Assembly (NCBI GenBank): GCA_018873245.2
Contig: JAEMBT020000006.1
Location: 10,667,855 to 10,731,854 of the forward strand
Length of the DNA: 64,000 bases
Origin: Archegozetes longisetosus
Lineage: Eukaryota > Arthropoda > Arachnida > Sarcoptiformes > Trhypochthoniidae
Reading direction: 5' to 3'
Numbering within the stretch: position 1 is the first letter of the stretch; every line of letters begins with the position of its first letter. Below the pieces are notes generated by a model. It was not told the origin of the DNA, did no database searches, and saw only the letters and a list, made by a program, of their open reading frames with translations. The position numbers were made by a program, and so were the translations under genes. This document shows positions 37,188-50,211 of this stretch, piece by piece.

Positions 37188-37451
37188 GGTATAGTTCCGC
37201 TTATGGTTCATTCAGGGTTTGGGTATTTAGGAATCATGTGGTTATTACAACTATGTTCTCCTATGCCTAGTGCGTTACACATGCAATCCCTTTACCTAAT
37301 TTAGCTTGGCTAATCTTGAACAGTGATATTAATATCATATTTGGTTAAGTTAGTTTAGGTAAGCAGAATACTAGGCATGACACGTTGTTGTGGTAGCCAT
37401 ATGACTCCCAAATACCGAAATCCTATTTAAACCACAAGCCAAACTATAACC
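37188..37451. mobile_element. MITE-like element, family A copy 1
   Basis: About 264 bases with long imperfect inverted repeats of about 75-80 bases. The left end begins GGTATAGTTCCGCTTATGGT; the reverse-complemented right end begins GGTTATAGTTTGGCTTGTGG. Both continue through a GGTATTTnGGA block and an ATGCCTAG block. The sequence CAATCCCTTTACC near the middle recurs, slightly changed, in the element at 58107-58372, as do the termini. There is no ORF. It lies between the convergent Wnt4 and RPC9 genes. Superfamily not recognised. Confidence 0.65.
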
Positions 37452-37771
37452 AATGTTATTAGCTTTTGAGTGCGAAATGTGTACGTAAATTATGATATTT
37501 TCAAAGTAATTTGACGTCCGAATCAATTAAAACAGTTCTAAATCAATCACTATAAGTGACACTTAGTGACAGACTTCACATTTGTTTCTAAATTTGTGCC
37601 AAAAACAAGAACTTATGAATTGAGGACTCAATTTGTTAAACGACAAAAACAAAACTAATTGGTTTTCATCAGCAGATAATTTACTGAAAGCCTTAATTTA
37701 GAATGAAACTTAAAGATAATGATTGAAAAGACGATATAATGAAAAGTATGAACAAATAGAAAAGTCGTTAA
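37452..37771. other. 3' flank of the RPC9 gene
   Basis: A+T-rich sequence with no gene; presumed 3' untranslated region of the minus-strand RPC9 transcript. Confidence 0.4.
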
Positions 37772-38206
37772 TCAACTCTCTAGTTCATCACTATTTGAGT
37801 CGCAATTTTGATCGTCATTCGTTTCTTGATCTACATCTTCGTTACAATTCAAACAACTTTTAATGCAATCTAACAGCTGTTCCATGGCTTGTTCGCTAAA
37901 TCGTTCTTCATTTTCCTCAATCAAAAGTTGCAGTTCGACTAAAGTGTTTGGTCTTTGGTTCAAAATCTGCAACTTTTCTGCTTTAGTCAACCGAAACTTG
38001 TCTTTAATAGAGAGAAGAAATTGTTGAACAGAGTCACTGTTTAGTCCATTGGTTGGCGAGTCTTCCAAATACTTAATGGTTTCGTAGGCAATGGTCGCTA
38101 AATTCTTGTTATCTTTTAATTTCTTTTTATTTGATTGAATTTCATTTAACAATAACAAAACTTCACAATTGCTCAGAAGAGCGCAGTTGTCGGACAGGAC
38201 TTCCAT
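37772..38206 (-). CDS. CRCP: DNA-directed RNA polymerase III subunit RPC9 (CRCP)
   Basis: A single exon of 144 residues, close to the 148 of human CRCP. MEVLSDNCALLSNCEVLLLL aligns with the N-terminus of CRCP, followed by ATIAYETIKYLEDSP, LTKAEKLQILNQRP and LVELQLLIEENEERFSE, the conserved core of the Rpc17/RPC9 HRDC-like fold. The tail is acidic and Asn/Asp-rich. The ATG at 38206 is chosen because it aligns with the family's start and because only a GTG, not an ATG, lies between it and an upstream in-frame TAA. In the family, RPC9 pairs with RPC8 as the stalk of RNA polymerase III, which makes tRNA, 5S and U6 RNA. The gene is convergent with Wnt4 and divergent from the NtA gene, 1.3 kb away. 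Confidence 0.93.
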   Translation of the reverse strand: MEVLSDNCALLSNCEVLLLLNEIQSNKKKLKDNKNLATIAYETIKYLEDSPTNGLNSDSVQQFLLSIKDKFRLTKAEKLQILNQRPNTLVELQLLIEENEERFSEQAMEQLLDCIKSCLNCNEDVDQETNDDQNCDSNSDELES

Positions 38207-39506
38207 CAGTTTACTATATGAATGATTCACTAGTATATCTTAATATTTGTTCATTAATTGATTAATCAATTCAATTACTTTATCTTAGAATTGAAATAAA
38301 CATCAAATTCAGTGAACATATGATTGCTCTGAAACTGTGTCTGATTTAAGATGACATACTACTACGTGAGTGACATCTCACGAGTACTTTTGTTATTTCT
38401 ATCCTATTCAATAATGCATTACAGAAATCTTTAAGACTTATTTCTAAAAAGTTTTGATCAGACATTTCAATGTCAAATTAAGTAAAAAACAAGTTATTTT
38501 TTCAAAAATTAGATTTGACAGAAATAGAACTTATAGAATATATTCAACACTGAAAATTTAAAATGTTAAGCACCTGAATAATTTGATTTAAAATATGTAA
38601 ATTATCATAAAACATGTAATCTATCAACTTTCAAATTTGATTAATTTCAATATTTATGCGAATTGAAAGCTGCGTTCGCTTCAGATGAGTAAAAGTAGCT
38701 GAAATAGGAATATTCAATACTTTGACTATTACATTATTTTACATTATTTTAAAATATGCTAAGCATTAGAAGTTTTGGTGGCAAATTAATGTTTGAAGAG
38801 CGATTATCCAAGTCAAAAAGTATCACAATAGATGTCAGGTCTGCTTATTTTCAAAGCATTTCTATAACGCGGAACTAGAGGCCAGATAACTGATTAATGC
38901 TCTTCAGCATCAACTTTAATTTCATTTTATTTAGACTAAACCAAAGTTAGCTCTGGGAGTGACCACTTCAAAAGAAAGATTCATAACTTGAAAGTTTAAA
39001 GTTGACACCATCGAAATGCTAGCACCTTTCCGAAACTTCAAATCCATATTTCATTATACAAGTATTATAACTGCAGTCTCTCAATTGCAACAAAACACTT
39101 CTGAATGAGAAAAATAATTGAGATAAAAAGTCATTTAAATAAGTCAAAGTTAGAAAAAAGACTAAGAACTAGCAATTTTTAAGTCTGTTGGTGATTTTTG
39201 ATGGTAACATTAATGACAGTCAATCGTGATTAGGTAGAATTAATTAAATAATTGAACAGATGGCTTATTGCGTTGTGTTGTATGTGGGAACTGGTTTCGC
39301 TAGATTTTGATCAATGGTTACTAGTTCTATATATCCAAATGCATACTTATTTTGCACTGTCCAACAACACCCACGTTAGAAACAACTTTCCAAATAAAGT
39401 TAAAGAGATTAGTGGCAGGTTTGTTATTAAAAATGGCTTAATTCATAGGGAAACAATATGTTTATTTGAGGGTTTAATATTATTGAACGACTTGTTAATT
39501 ATTAAG
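38207..39506. other. Divergent intergenic region
   Basis: Between the 5' ends of RPC9 (-) and the NtA gene (+). An ATTTTACATTATTTTA direct duplication near 38730-38750 is the only repeat noted. A frame at 39252-39557 contains the signal peptide discussed with the next gene, but its upstream part has no support. Confidence 0.4.
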
Positions 39507-40452
39507 ATGAATAGATTGATAGGATATGTTCTGATGTTTTGTTTAATATGTTCTTGACTACAAGTGTTGACGCGAGAATTCGCTATAAGTTAAGGACAAG
39601 GCCCGAATGTAGAGACAAAGGTCCACGACGTGCAGATGAATTGCCACAAGTGGTTCTGACGGGATTTGTTGAACAATTATATCCGAGCGATGGAGACGAT
39701 TCTTATAGCGGGTCTGTTATGATTAAACGTGTTCTTCGTGGTGAGCAATCACTGGAAAACAGCAGAGTGACGATCGGAGGTTTTGGTACTCAAGGGTTTT
39801 GCCATTCGAATGCTAAGAAACGCGACACATGGATATTCTTTTTGAATAAAGTTTCAGATGGATTTTTCAAATTGAATACAACATTACTGAAAGTGACTCT
39901 TTCTAATTTAGATCGCATTAATGCAATCATCAAAGGTAGAAACAAGTCTTATTATATGAGTTCAATAGTATTAGCTCTGACTTTTTCATTGCAGACGAGC
40001 CATACAGAAGAAGAGCAACAATAAGTGATTGTTAGTAAACTTTTGATTATTTCATTTGATTCAAGTTATATAAGCTGTCATTATATGAACTTTAGTGCCC
40101 TGCGAGAGACAGTATTGCGAAAATAATGGAAACTGTATTGAAGAGAATCGATCGGGTATTCTCACAAGAGCTAAATGTCAATGTTTGGAATATTGCACTC
40201 AAAGTTATAGTCCTGTTTGTGGTAACGATTCTTTTATGAAAGAGATATCGTATAGTGTTAAAAAAGAATCAATTTTCTCTTTTATGTTCCACAATAGGAT
40301 CCAATGGGGAAACTTTCCCGAATGATTGTCAACTTCGGCTGCTTTCATGCAGAAGAGGATTTAATTATTTCGTTAGATTTCCTAATTCATGTGAAGTTGG
40401 TAGACGTACCAGAGATATACAAACAGCTTTTCTCACGCAAATCTCAATCTAA
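39507..40452 (+). CDS. Short agrin-like protein: NtA domain plus follistatin/Kazal module, frame break after signal peptide
   Basis: Exons to 39935, 40096-40221 and 40298-40452 join in phase 1 at both introns. The frame gives 222 residues from the ATG at 39548. The body ELPQVVLTGFVEQLYPSDGD through KVTLSNLDRINAII matches the N-terminal agrin (NtA) domain, a TIMP-like fold that binds laminin in vertebrate agrin. Exons 2-3 encode one follistatin-like unit: a CERQYCENNGNC EGF-like part then a Kazal part (YSPVCGSNGETFPNDC). A good signal peptide (MNRLIGYVLMFCLICS) starts at 39507, immediately upstream but in another frame. One extra base near 39550-39556 would join the two, with VDA as a cleavage site. 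An AATAAA follows at 40703, so the long EGF/laminin-G part of agrin seems absent. Either an assembly error, a young disabling deletion, or an unseen first exon spliced at CTACAAG explains the start. Confidence 0.75.
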
Positions 40453-40702
40453 TTTTCTTAAATAACCTCCATGTTTCTTACTACAATTTAATTTACTGTC
40501 AACTTTTAAAGTTTGCCTAAAAGTAGGAAAGTTTTGTTTAGTAGAAAATTCACATTAAAATTCATAGTCAGTCAATAACATAACAATATTAACTAATGAA
40601 GAGAATTAAATCGAGTTTGTTTTTATAGGAATATAGTTTGAAAAAGTTTAATCATATATTCAATGTTCGTCGTAATAACATTAAGAATAATTTATAAAAT
40701 TA

Positions 40703-40708
40703 AATAAA
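40703..40708 (+). terminator. Poly(A) signal AATAAA
   Basis: AATAAA 251 bases after the stop of the NtA-Kazal gene. It supports the gene ending here and not continuing as a full-length agrin. Confidence 0.45.
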
Positions 40709-42064
40709 CAATGTTTAACTTTATAACCAAATCAAATTTGAGCTTCATTAGCAGTAACTATTTGATCAAGGCATTTCAGATCACTATAAGTATCTTCGAT
40801 GTCCTTGGTCTCGAGGTATTCTCCTTCTATCCTTATTGTAAAACGGAAAACCGGCTAAATATTGCTTGGTCTTTGATTTGCAATTTAGTGGTTGTTTTGT
40901 TTCTCGACCATAGCGTTTATTTCCATTGAATCCTCTTATTCTTGAATGAGTGAACGGCTTGCGTGAGAAACTAGAGTATGGTTTAACCTATAGCTGCCGT
41001 GATTGTTGAGAACGAAATGCTCGGGCATTGCTGCTCGAACAATGGGTTCTTCTATGAGCCAAGTTTAATTGTGACTTCAATTTGATTGTTCAATCTCTTA
41101 TAAGGGAGATAAGTGAAACATAGCTGACTCAACAAACAAATAATTAATGATTTAATCGCCAAAATATCGGACAAGTACACAATAAAATTGTAATTATAAG
41201 TTAGTGGCCTCACATAGTGTAGAGTGATACCTATAGTGATTAAGGTATCTGTTAGATAATTAGGTTTCGGTTAAATCAATTTGAATATGTCACTTGAAAT
41301 AAGATGAAAGAGCTCAGTAGATCAAGCAATTATTTGTATTTATAGAAATATAGAAATACTGACTAATGTTTGCTGGTAATAGATGAATAATGCAACAAAA
41401 CTTTTTTAGGGACAATTATATTCTCATTAGTAGTGATATTCTCAACTAAATAAGATATTTACAGAGTTTACATACAAGACTTCAAACAGAATATAGTAAT
41501 AAACTTGAACTCATATTTCGATCAAAACTACATTATGCAGTCTGACACTATATAATGATAAAACCTGGAACCTTCATCTGTCAGTCACTGTTCAAAAGCC
41601 TGTTTCTAAAGTTTTCCAACGCTATTGATATTCTATTATTCCTGAGTCTATTATTTTTCAAACTTTGAATGAAACCTATCTTTCAAAAGAGTATTCAAGA
41701 TGAAACTTGTTATATAAATACAATTACTCCTTCGACAGAATAAGTTGGTTCAGTTTAAAATAGCCATCAAATGCTTAGTCACCTGTGAATCCAACTACAA
41801 GTTGTCATGAAATTTCGAAAATTCAAAAATATTCAAGCAATTTTGAAACAAGTTTTGAACTCTAATAAAGTAAAAAGTGTTTCAAATAATAAATAATTAA
41901 TGCCTGTTATTCATGATTCCGTTATAGATTGAATATGTTTGTTGATCTGATTTTAAATTATCGATTATTTGTGAGCAAATGTACAGAACTCAAGATTTTT
42001 GGTCTTAAGATGAATCAAATGTCACTTCAAGCACGATGTATAGCAAAATGAACCTATAAGTGTA
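40709..42064. other. Gene-free sequence
   Basis: No supported gene. The 72-codon frame at 40711-40929 begins just after a poly(A) signal and lacks domain or splice support. Confidence 0.45.
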
Positions 42065-42242
42065 GGTACAGACAGGGTAATAGGAGTGTGTTTCAGCTTA
42101 TTGGCGATAACTGATAGAAAGTAAAGTCCAAAGAATGAAATAGCGTTTTGAAAATGATAAGATCCTTTACTTGTATTTTAAGCGTGTATAGGTATCAGTA
42201 ATAAGCTGAAACATACTGCCGTTAACCTGCCTGTGCTAGTAC
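42065..42242. mobile_element. MITE-like element, family B copy 2
   Basis: 178 bases with imperfect inverted termini of about 50 bases. The left end is GGTACAGACAGGGTAATAGG then AGTGTGTTTCAGCTTATT; the right end, reverse-complemented, has GGCAGTATGTTTCAGCTTAT. Length and ends match the copy at 765-942. No ORF. Confidence 0.6.
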
Positions 42243-42397
42243 CAAAAACTTATATTATTTGACTGGTATGTGAGCAAAGTATATAAGTAGTAATTGTTTT
42301 GCTTATTAAATTCAATTATATGAATCGATTAATTAAAGTAAAAGTACTTCTGTATAGTTCATAGTATATACTATATTACGAGAGTTTTAGCAATTAT

Positions 42398-42715
42398 TTA
42401 TAAATGCATTTTATGCAAAGATTCAGATAAAATCATGACTTTATTTTTGATTCGTTTTTCTTCTCCTTCTCCAATGTTGGGATATGAACTGTTATTCGTT
42501 TTTTTCCTTAACAACTTGTTCCATAATCTACCGAAAACTGATTGACTCTGTAGACATATCGTCTGTTCACTTTGTTGTTTATCTATTTCAGGTTTAATTG
42601 CACCAATTAGTTGTTGTTGAGTCTGTTTCACATTTTTCTCTTCTTCAGTTGAGATTCTCTTAGGCGATGTAGCCAACGGTTTATGAGATCGCGCTAATGC
42701 ATATCGAAATGACAT
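42398..42715 (-). CDS. Small hypothetical protein
   Basis: A 105-codon ATG-initiated frame on the minus strand. The N-terminus (MSFRYALARSHKPLATSPKR) is basic with few acidic residues, which could suit a mitochondrial presequence. The middle is Gln- and Glu-rich, followed by a basic segment (VFGRLWNKLLRKK). No signal peptide, membrane segment or known domain is visible. The composition is more protein-like than the surrounding chance frames and 105 codons is long for DNA this A+T-rich. No spliced partner exon or poly(A) signal was identified. It may be a lone small gene, one exon of a larger gene, or chance. Confidence 0.4.
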   Translation of the reverse strand: MSFRYALARSHKPLATSPKRISTEEEKNVKQTQQQLIGAIKPEIDKQQSEQTICLQSQSVFGRLWNKLLRKKTNNSSYPNIGEGEEKRIKNKVMILSESLHKMHL

Positions 42716-45700
42716 TCTCTAATCACTTAAACAAGAAGGAAAAATAAATCCAATTGAAATCGACAAAAAACAAATGTATTTTCTAAAATTGTACTAACAA
42801 TGCTACAAGCCCTTTATAGCGAAAGCAATGAGCAAATGTATTATAACTAATTGATTTTGTGCAGGAATCACTCTTTATGTGTCTTTCAAACTTCAGCCAA
42901 ACAGACTTTTAAATTATTTATTCCAAACAATTTATGACAACAATCAATCCTATGCGCGCTCGCAATTATTTATTTTAGAAGAGAACTTTAAATCAAATTG
43001 TTTAAGACATGACACGTCGCTGTCAAATATTATGACGAGATAATAGAAAGAACTTCTACAGTTCAACATCTATTGCTTGTTCTGGTATACCATCTTTTAT
43101 CCCTAATGAGTGATCAAGTTTTATTATAGGTTTAAATTATCGATGTTTTGTCTGTTCCTCTTTCAGCGCAATCATTAGAACTTTTAATTACTTGAATGCA
43201 ACTCATTTACAATCTAGTGCAATCTCAATATCAATGTCTCATCGACTTTATCGTTGATTTAACTCAAATTTGTTCATAAGATTAAGCACATTTTCAAGAG
43301 TATATAGAATCTTGTACCGATTTATAAAACCAAAACCATGTGGCAATTTGCAACATGACCCTAATTTTCGAGAAGTTATTGATTTAGTTTGAACAGTCCA
43401 GAGCAAACATTACATTTGAATATTTGATTTATAGAGGTATCAGATAATATTCCAATAGAAGATACACTTGTGTTGAATTGTCCAAAGCATGTAAATGTAA
43501 CAAATAATGGTTTTGCATAATATCGAACATGTGTATCAAATGAAAGTTTCTTAAGTGAATATGGAGGAATTGTGCATTGAGTGAAGGGATGTCACAGATA
43601 TAACATGATTATTGTTTAGATAGAGATGAAGCAAAATTAATTCTAGGATTGAGCAATCAGTACAGATATGCATTTGATGCTATGGTTTCGTGCGCTTAAT
43701 AAGAAATATGTGGAAAAACTGTGGAATCAGAAATCCAATGTACACAAAAATGGTACTCGGCTCAGCGTCATATTCTTGATTCGATTGGTTTTGATTATTT
43801 GAGTATAAGCTGTAGTGCACGCTTTTCAAACTTGTCATAAATCTGAACAATAACTTGTTTTTCTAGTTCGTTAGATGAGCTTAAGATTAGGAATATTCTC
43901 AATTGGAGGTACTAATGACTAGACAAACCTGAATAAAGCTCCATTTTAAAAGGTTTAGTTTTAGGGAAAATACAAAACAAAGTCTTATATTATTGATTGT
44001 TCAGTAGATTCATATAGATAAGCATAGTTAATTCAATGTTGTGTGCAATTAGATAAATTTAGATAGATCCAATCACATGACAAATTATTGTTGAGACAAT
44101 CATTCAATTAATACCTACACTTAATTTAATTGTTGAGAACCTACTTTTTCTTTGCAAACTCTTTATCTTTCAATGAATTCATTGACAAATAGGTTTTGGT
44201 CTGATTGTGTCTGAGTTAAAAGCTCATTTATAGTGAATTAACTGAGTTTGCATGAATATAGGACAACATATGACTGTGCTCTCTATTTCGTAATAATTTT
44301 ATCTGCTTTCGCGTCGGTTTAATGTCTATATTTGCCAATTGAGCCATGATTAGATTTCCAAATAGTATTTCAAATCAATCTTGATGCTTAATAACTTATT
44401 ATGAGTAGAAATATCGTTGCAGTATATGCATATATTCAATAACTTAATAATCGTTGATAGCAACCAGAATTGAGGCGTTGTCATAGAATATTTTCAATCA
44501 TATCATAATAATGAAGATATTAAGAAGCTTATTTAAAGTTCTAGATAGTAATGGAAGTAAATTAGAAATAAAATTTATCAATAAGTCGATGCGCATCACA
44601 GGGAGGTTGACATAACGACAATCTTCTTCTTGGTGCTGCAGAGGATTATAAAGTTTTTAAGTGTACTTTATTATGGTTAAGCAACTATTTATATAAAGCA
44701 TGAACGATCGAGTATTTGGGTTTATGGCATTCACATCACAAAATAACGAGAGTGTTAGCCCATAATTAAAGTTTTATATTTTGTGGATCTTTAATTAATT
44801 AGAACTTAATATTGAGTAACACTCAATTTAAAAGTTTTAGAATAAGTTTATTTTTCAAATTAATACTAAGTGTGTTCACTTAAATTTAAAGCATAATTGA
44901 ATTTTAATGAACAGCAAAATGGATCATTATGTCTACTCACGTTTCTGTCATTTTTTTTACTGAAAACATTTAATAACAATATTGAACAGTTTTGTTAACT
45001 AAATTTCTTACATATATGTAGTATTTGGTTTACAAAGCCTTTCTTATTAATGTCTTTTATTATATTCAAATATCTTTACTACTAATACAAGAGATAATTG
45101 ATTGTGTTGTAAGCTTTGAAAATGTCATCTCTGTTAAGCGATGTATCTTTTCATAAGTTCTCTTTTAATTTTATCTTTAAAAGTCTTAGGTTAAACAAAT
45201 AACACTTCCGAGTTGGGAAAACACTTCATTTAAATTGTTTAATATTATTAACTATTTCGTGGAACTCATTAAACATTCATTTCTGACAAATAATACAAAA
45301 TAAAGTTTGGACTCAACAAATGATGGCTAGAATAGTCTACCAATTGACTCCGATAGTAAACATGTAGCCAATCTTATTGTCAAAAAAATGAATACTAGTT
45401 TGTGTGGTTATGCAATCAAAATGAAATTGAATCTGAAGTTTGACGCATAGTTCATGACAACTTGTATAAAAATGGTACTATCCTTATGATTGGTACTAAA
45501 ATGAAATTATAAACAGAATATAGGTTTTAATTAATATCGTAAAAATAATGAATATTTATACTATCATAAGTTATATGACAAGTGTGACATACATATTGAC
45601 ATGAATGCGAAGGCAAGTTATTAAACTATATATTGAATCCTGTTTATAGTAGTTTCAATATTTTTTCTTAATTTACAATAATATCGTTTTGAACTAAATT

Positions 45701-48700
45701 TAGTAATTAGTTAGTAAATTGACGATTTATAAACTAATTGATAGTATCTGCGTCACTTGAAACTTGTTTGCTCTTATAGAATATATTAATAATTAGTACT
45801 ATATAATTAAAAAAGTTGATTCACATAAGTTGAGCATTGGAATGTCTGGTTAGGATAAAAGGTTTCCCAAACATTTAGAACACTCATAAATCCAATGAAA
45901 AAGTAGGATAAAACAACGGCTTTGGGACACAATCAATTTGTACAATACTTTTCGTTTGCAATTGGAAATCAGTTTAAATGGATATTTACTCAAGAAAAAG
46001 CCATTTTGCGGGTGATTTTCGGATCAAAATGGATTTTTTTAAGTCCATAATGTTTCGAGATTTTGCTTGAGATTTTTAAAACCATTTCATGAGCTGTGTT
46101 TGGATCCTGGAAGAACTTAAGAACTTAGGAACTTAAGCTGCAGGCAACAAAATGCTCTTAATGCTCGTATAGATAATAAGGCAGAGATTCTGTGGTATTG
46201 ATCAACAAGACAATAATTGTAAATACAAACTAGAAATATTATTCTACAGTCAACAAATGATTGAGTAAAAAAGTTATCTTATTTGATGGCTTAATACATT
46301 TAAGTTGGTATTTGTGACTGGTTTATCAATTTTAAGTCGTTGAGTACTGGTTCTCCAAATTGTATGATGATTTTATTTTCAACTTACTGTTTGTTTTGCT
46401 TTTTTGTTTTAACGGAAAGATGAATGTAGTATTTACTGTACTCTACTAGAATTTATAAATTCAAATCACAAGTACAAATTTGAAGTAAACTAATTTTATT
46501 CTTTAAACAAATACTAAAACCCAGTATTATTGAACATTGTTTTTATATTCCTAAAGTACTGATTAATTCGTAAATCGTAGGAATCAAGTTATTTTAAAGA
46601 CATGTGAGAAGACCCAGCAGATCAAATTTAATGGTTTTCAATTGGTACATGCGCATATTTAAAACATAATATTATACTGTATTAGACATTTTTATTAAAT
46701 TGATAATAAATCACTGTTACTATTGAAGCTCTTTCCACTAGTAAGCATTTATTCTTTTTCAAAAGAGTAAATGGAATAAAACAGGAAAATAACACAAAAA
46801 TCAGTGATTAACTGTTTGAATCGACATAACTGCGCCTAATTCTGACTCTACAATAAATCACAATACGATGAGTAGATGCAACTCTTTTATTAAGTGCTAA
46901 ACTTACTTCAATGCGATCGATTATTAAAATAAATGGTAGTAAATAAACAATCGTTTTTATTGTCAACTCAAATTGATGATTGATAAGTGAGAGCAAAAAT
47001 TTGACTTGTTTTGCGTTTTGTTTTATAAAAGTGAGAAAACTTGATGTTTCACTCAAAGCTCGAAAGCGCGGAACAGAACAACTATAAGAGAAACAAGATG
47101 AAAACAAATTAAGTTAGGGAACTAGCAGTGTTTGCATTAGGAGATGAGATATGTTCACGTTTGATGTTGAGTACTACATGAAAAGGAGTACTAGAGTATT
47201 GCAGATTAAGTGTATAGATAAGTGCATAGATAAGTACACAGATTAAAATGTAGTATTCAAGTGTGTGTCACATGAGTCATATGCATCAACAATTGTTCCC
47301 TTAATTGAAAATAAGTCCATAATTTATTCTTTATAAATATTCTATTGAATTGCTAATTTATTTTCAAAATCTTCTATTTATGAGAGTTATTTTTTTGTCA
47401 ATTTTATCTCTACTTATTATAATAAGCAATTGTTTTGGCCTGAATTCCGGGAGATAAGCAGCAAAGAATCATCATTTGTGGTAATGAGATTCTGAGAACT
47501 ATAAATCAACTAACAACTGATTGTTGGCCATAATTGGATGTATAATTATTTGGTGCATTAATTCCTAATTTATGATATAAGATTCAGAAGAGAAAATGAA
47601 GTTGAAAATTTCGGCGACTGACTGTAAGCAAGATAAACAGTCGTGAGAAATTCGTGACAATCTTTGCTTAAAATTTGTTTGAACAATAGTTATTTGCTCT
47701 TCAAATAATTTGTCAAAGTTGAAATCTAACAATGAAAAGCTTAGTTCAAGTTCTACAAATCAAACAATTCGTTAGAATCGCGAAAGGTTCGCTAATAAAT
47801 TCTTGAGAGAAATAAAAAGTGCAAAATTAATTTTATTATGTAATTATAGGATATGCCAAATTTAATATTCCTAAATATTTTTATTTTTATGAACGGCTCT
47901 GAAGAGTTGATTTCACAATAAGATTGTACAGATCCTACAGAAAAGGTTTGCAATCGAAAGTGCTTTCAATAGCAAAACAAACGAATCAATGATTACACTA
48001 TAGGCTATTCTAATAGCTTATTGACCAATGTTATCTAAGTGAAATTCAAGTTTTGATAATGACTTTTTGAAAGATTAAAGGTCTAATCAAACTTACTACA
48101 GAGTTGGATTGCAAGGCTTTTCTGTGGACTCTGTACAGAATTTAGTCAATAATATGATGATTTTTTCATTCCTTCGATAGCTGGTATGATTAGGAAAACA
48201 ATAATTCCCTCATTTGAACAGGTTTTCAGAGACTCAGCATTCCCATAATACATAGTCAAGATTTGGGAAATTAACTTATGAACTTGAACTAAAATTGTCA
48301 GATTTATTTATCGAAATTAAATCACTGTTTGAATAAAGTCGAATAGATTTGTATTTGAAGTTATTCTTGATTAATGGAGAGAAAGTGTGAGTGTTATACT
48401 CAGTTAGTTAATGCATTTAACTTTTCTTATTTGATAGAAGTTGAGGCTTAAAATCGATACTAAGAATGCATTAATTCAACTAAAGCGAGTCTGTTGTATT
48501 CTGTTAAGCCATCTGAAGCACAATCAAATTATTGAAAGCAAGTCGGTCCACAAAACGACAATAGTTTTATATAAGTATCGAAACATTCGTAAGCGTTAGG
48601 CAAAAATTATAATTGAATTGATTTTTCCATGCAATCATGTAAGCATTTAATTCAACTAATTCTAACCTTTGATTATATGAGCGAAACTTAATTTGTACTC

Positions 48701-50209
48701 GTAGAAGCAACCAAATACTCAAATTTGTCTTTGGCCTTCAATGTTACAAGGAATAAGCAAATTTTGCACTGACAGGTGCGATAATGCTTGTTTAAGAAGA
48801 TTATCAAAACTGATTTAATTACAAAATTTCAGATTATATTTTGTTGATTAAGGCACTAAATCATAAAGAATACGTAAAGCAAATATTGGAATAGATAATG
48901 ATAGCCTTGAAAAGAAGAATACTAATCAAGAAACCAAACTAACAGATTAACTTCACTATTAAATAGATTAGCAGTAATTAACCAAATTACTTTGCAATTC
49001 TTTTTTTATCCAACCCTAATTTGATATTAATTACAAATAATGATTAAAAAACAATATTTGCGTCAAATGTTTTTTTACTCTCAATAAGAATGTTTGAGGT
49101 TCAGAACGTTTAGTATCAATTTATAGTGTTTTTATCGATACATTAAGATCTGTCTAACTATCGCATGTACTTAAATGATCTTCAGACTAAACCAATCTAT
49201 GGAAATGAAGGACTGTTGGTCTATTATTTTTTAAAATCATTTATCTGAGTCTTCGAAACTGTGCTCAGAGAATCATTAGAGCTGAATACTATTTATCAAA
49301 CTTTAAGTCTCAATATCATAATTGATTGCCATTGAAATTTGAGAATACGTTGACGCAATTTGTTTGATAATTACAATTGATTTAAGGTTGGGCTCAAGTT
49401 TGTTTGCAGTCGTAAAAGTGTTTTCCAGTTCAGTTATGACCAAAGATTGTCTCAAAAGGGTAATTAATAAGTTGTGAATGTTTTCTCAAGTGAAGTAATT
49501 TAATAAGTCCCACAGAGCAATTTGGAAACTCAAACGTAACTTTGAAAATACGTTATTTTTTTAATAATAAATATAATGGACTATAAGTTAGTGCTTTGCA
49601 ATAATGGGCTCATCATTCATATTGTTATAAACTTTTGTTGCATAGATTCGAAATTTTACTTAATCTCAATTCTTATTCAAAACATTTGCGCGACACAAGT
49701 GTGAAATATTAGCATAAATTTTATTAAAATTTTTTTCTCAAAGTAAACTTAGGCTTAAAATTGTAATCTCTATTTAGTTTGCAATATCGCTCACTTGAGT
49801 CTACTTTTAGAAACAGTATTCAACTCAAAGCAGTATTCAACTGAAGACAGAATTAAACAATAGCTTGTTTTATCATTAAAAGGGTTTGAAATATGCTCAA
49901 AACAAAATGAAGTTTACGCAAAAATTGAATCCAACTTTTCTACTCCTTAAAGCTTCAATGATTGAACGCTTAGTAAAAATTTCCTAATTCATTCATAACA
50001 GCATACTGTAAATAATAGATTTCTTAAGTATATAATTCAATTTCAATTAGTTTAAAACATGCTTCAGTGTAAATTTTATTTGAATATTTAAAAGAATAAA
50101 GTCCACTTGAGAATAAAGTTCACTTCAATAAACAAAGTCCTGTACAAAAATTAATAACTTTTGAAGAACCAATTACTTACGAGTACAGTAATATTCGGTA
50201 TATTCGGCC
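42716..50209. other. Gene desert
   Basis: About 7.5 kb with no supportable exon, RNA gene or long repeat. The longest frame (46808-47107, minus) has no ATG start and no recognisable domain. Only a small tandem repeat near 47210 stands out. Confidence 0.45.
47210..47246. repeat. 12-base imperfect tandem repeat, about three units
   Basis: Three diverged copies of AGTGTATAGATA, AGTGCATAGATA and AGTACACAGATT follow directly on one another. Confidence 0.6.
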
Positions 50210-50211
50210 TC

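Noticed and set aside
40711-40929. Continuation of the agrin-like gene
   Set aside because: The frame starts just after a poly(A) signal, has no cysteines in an EGF or Kazal pattern, and lacks convincing splice sites.
46808-47107. 99-codon minus-strand frame
   Set aside because: Opens with a TTG and has no ATG at its start; no family resemblance or splice sites.
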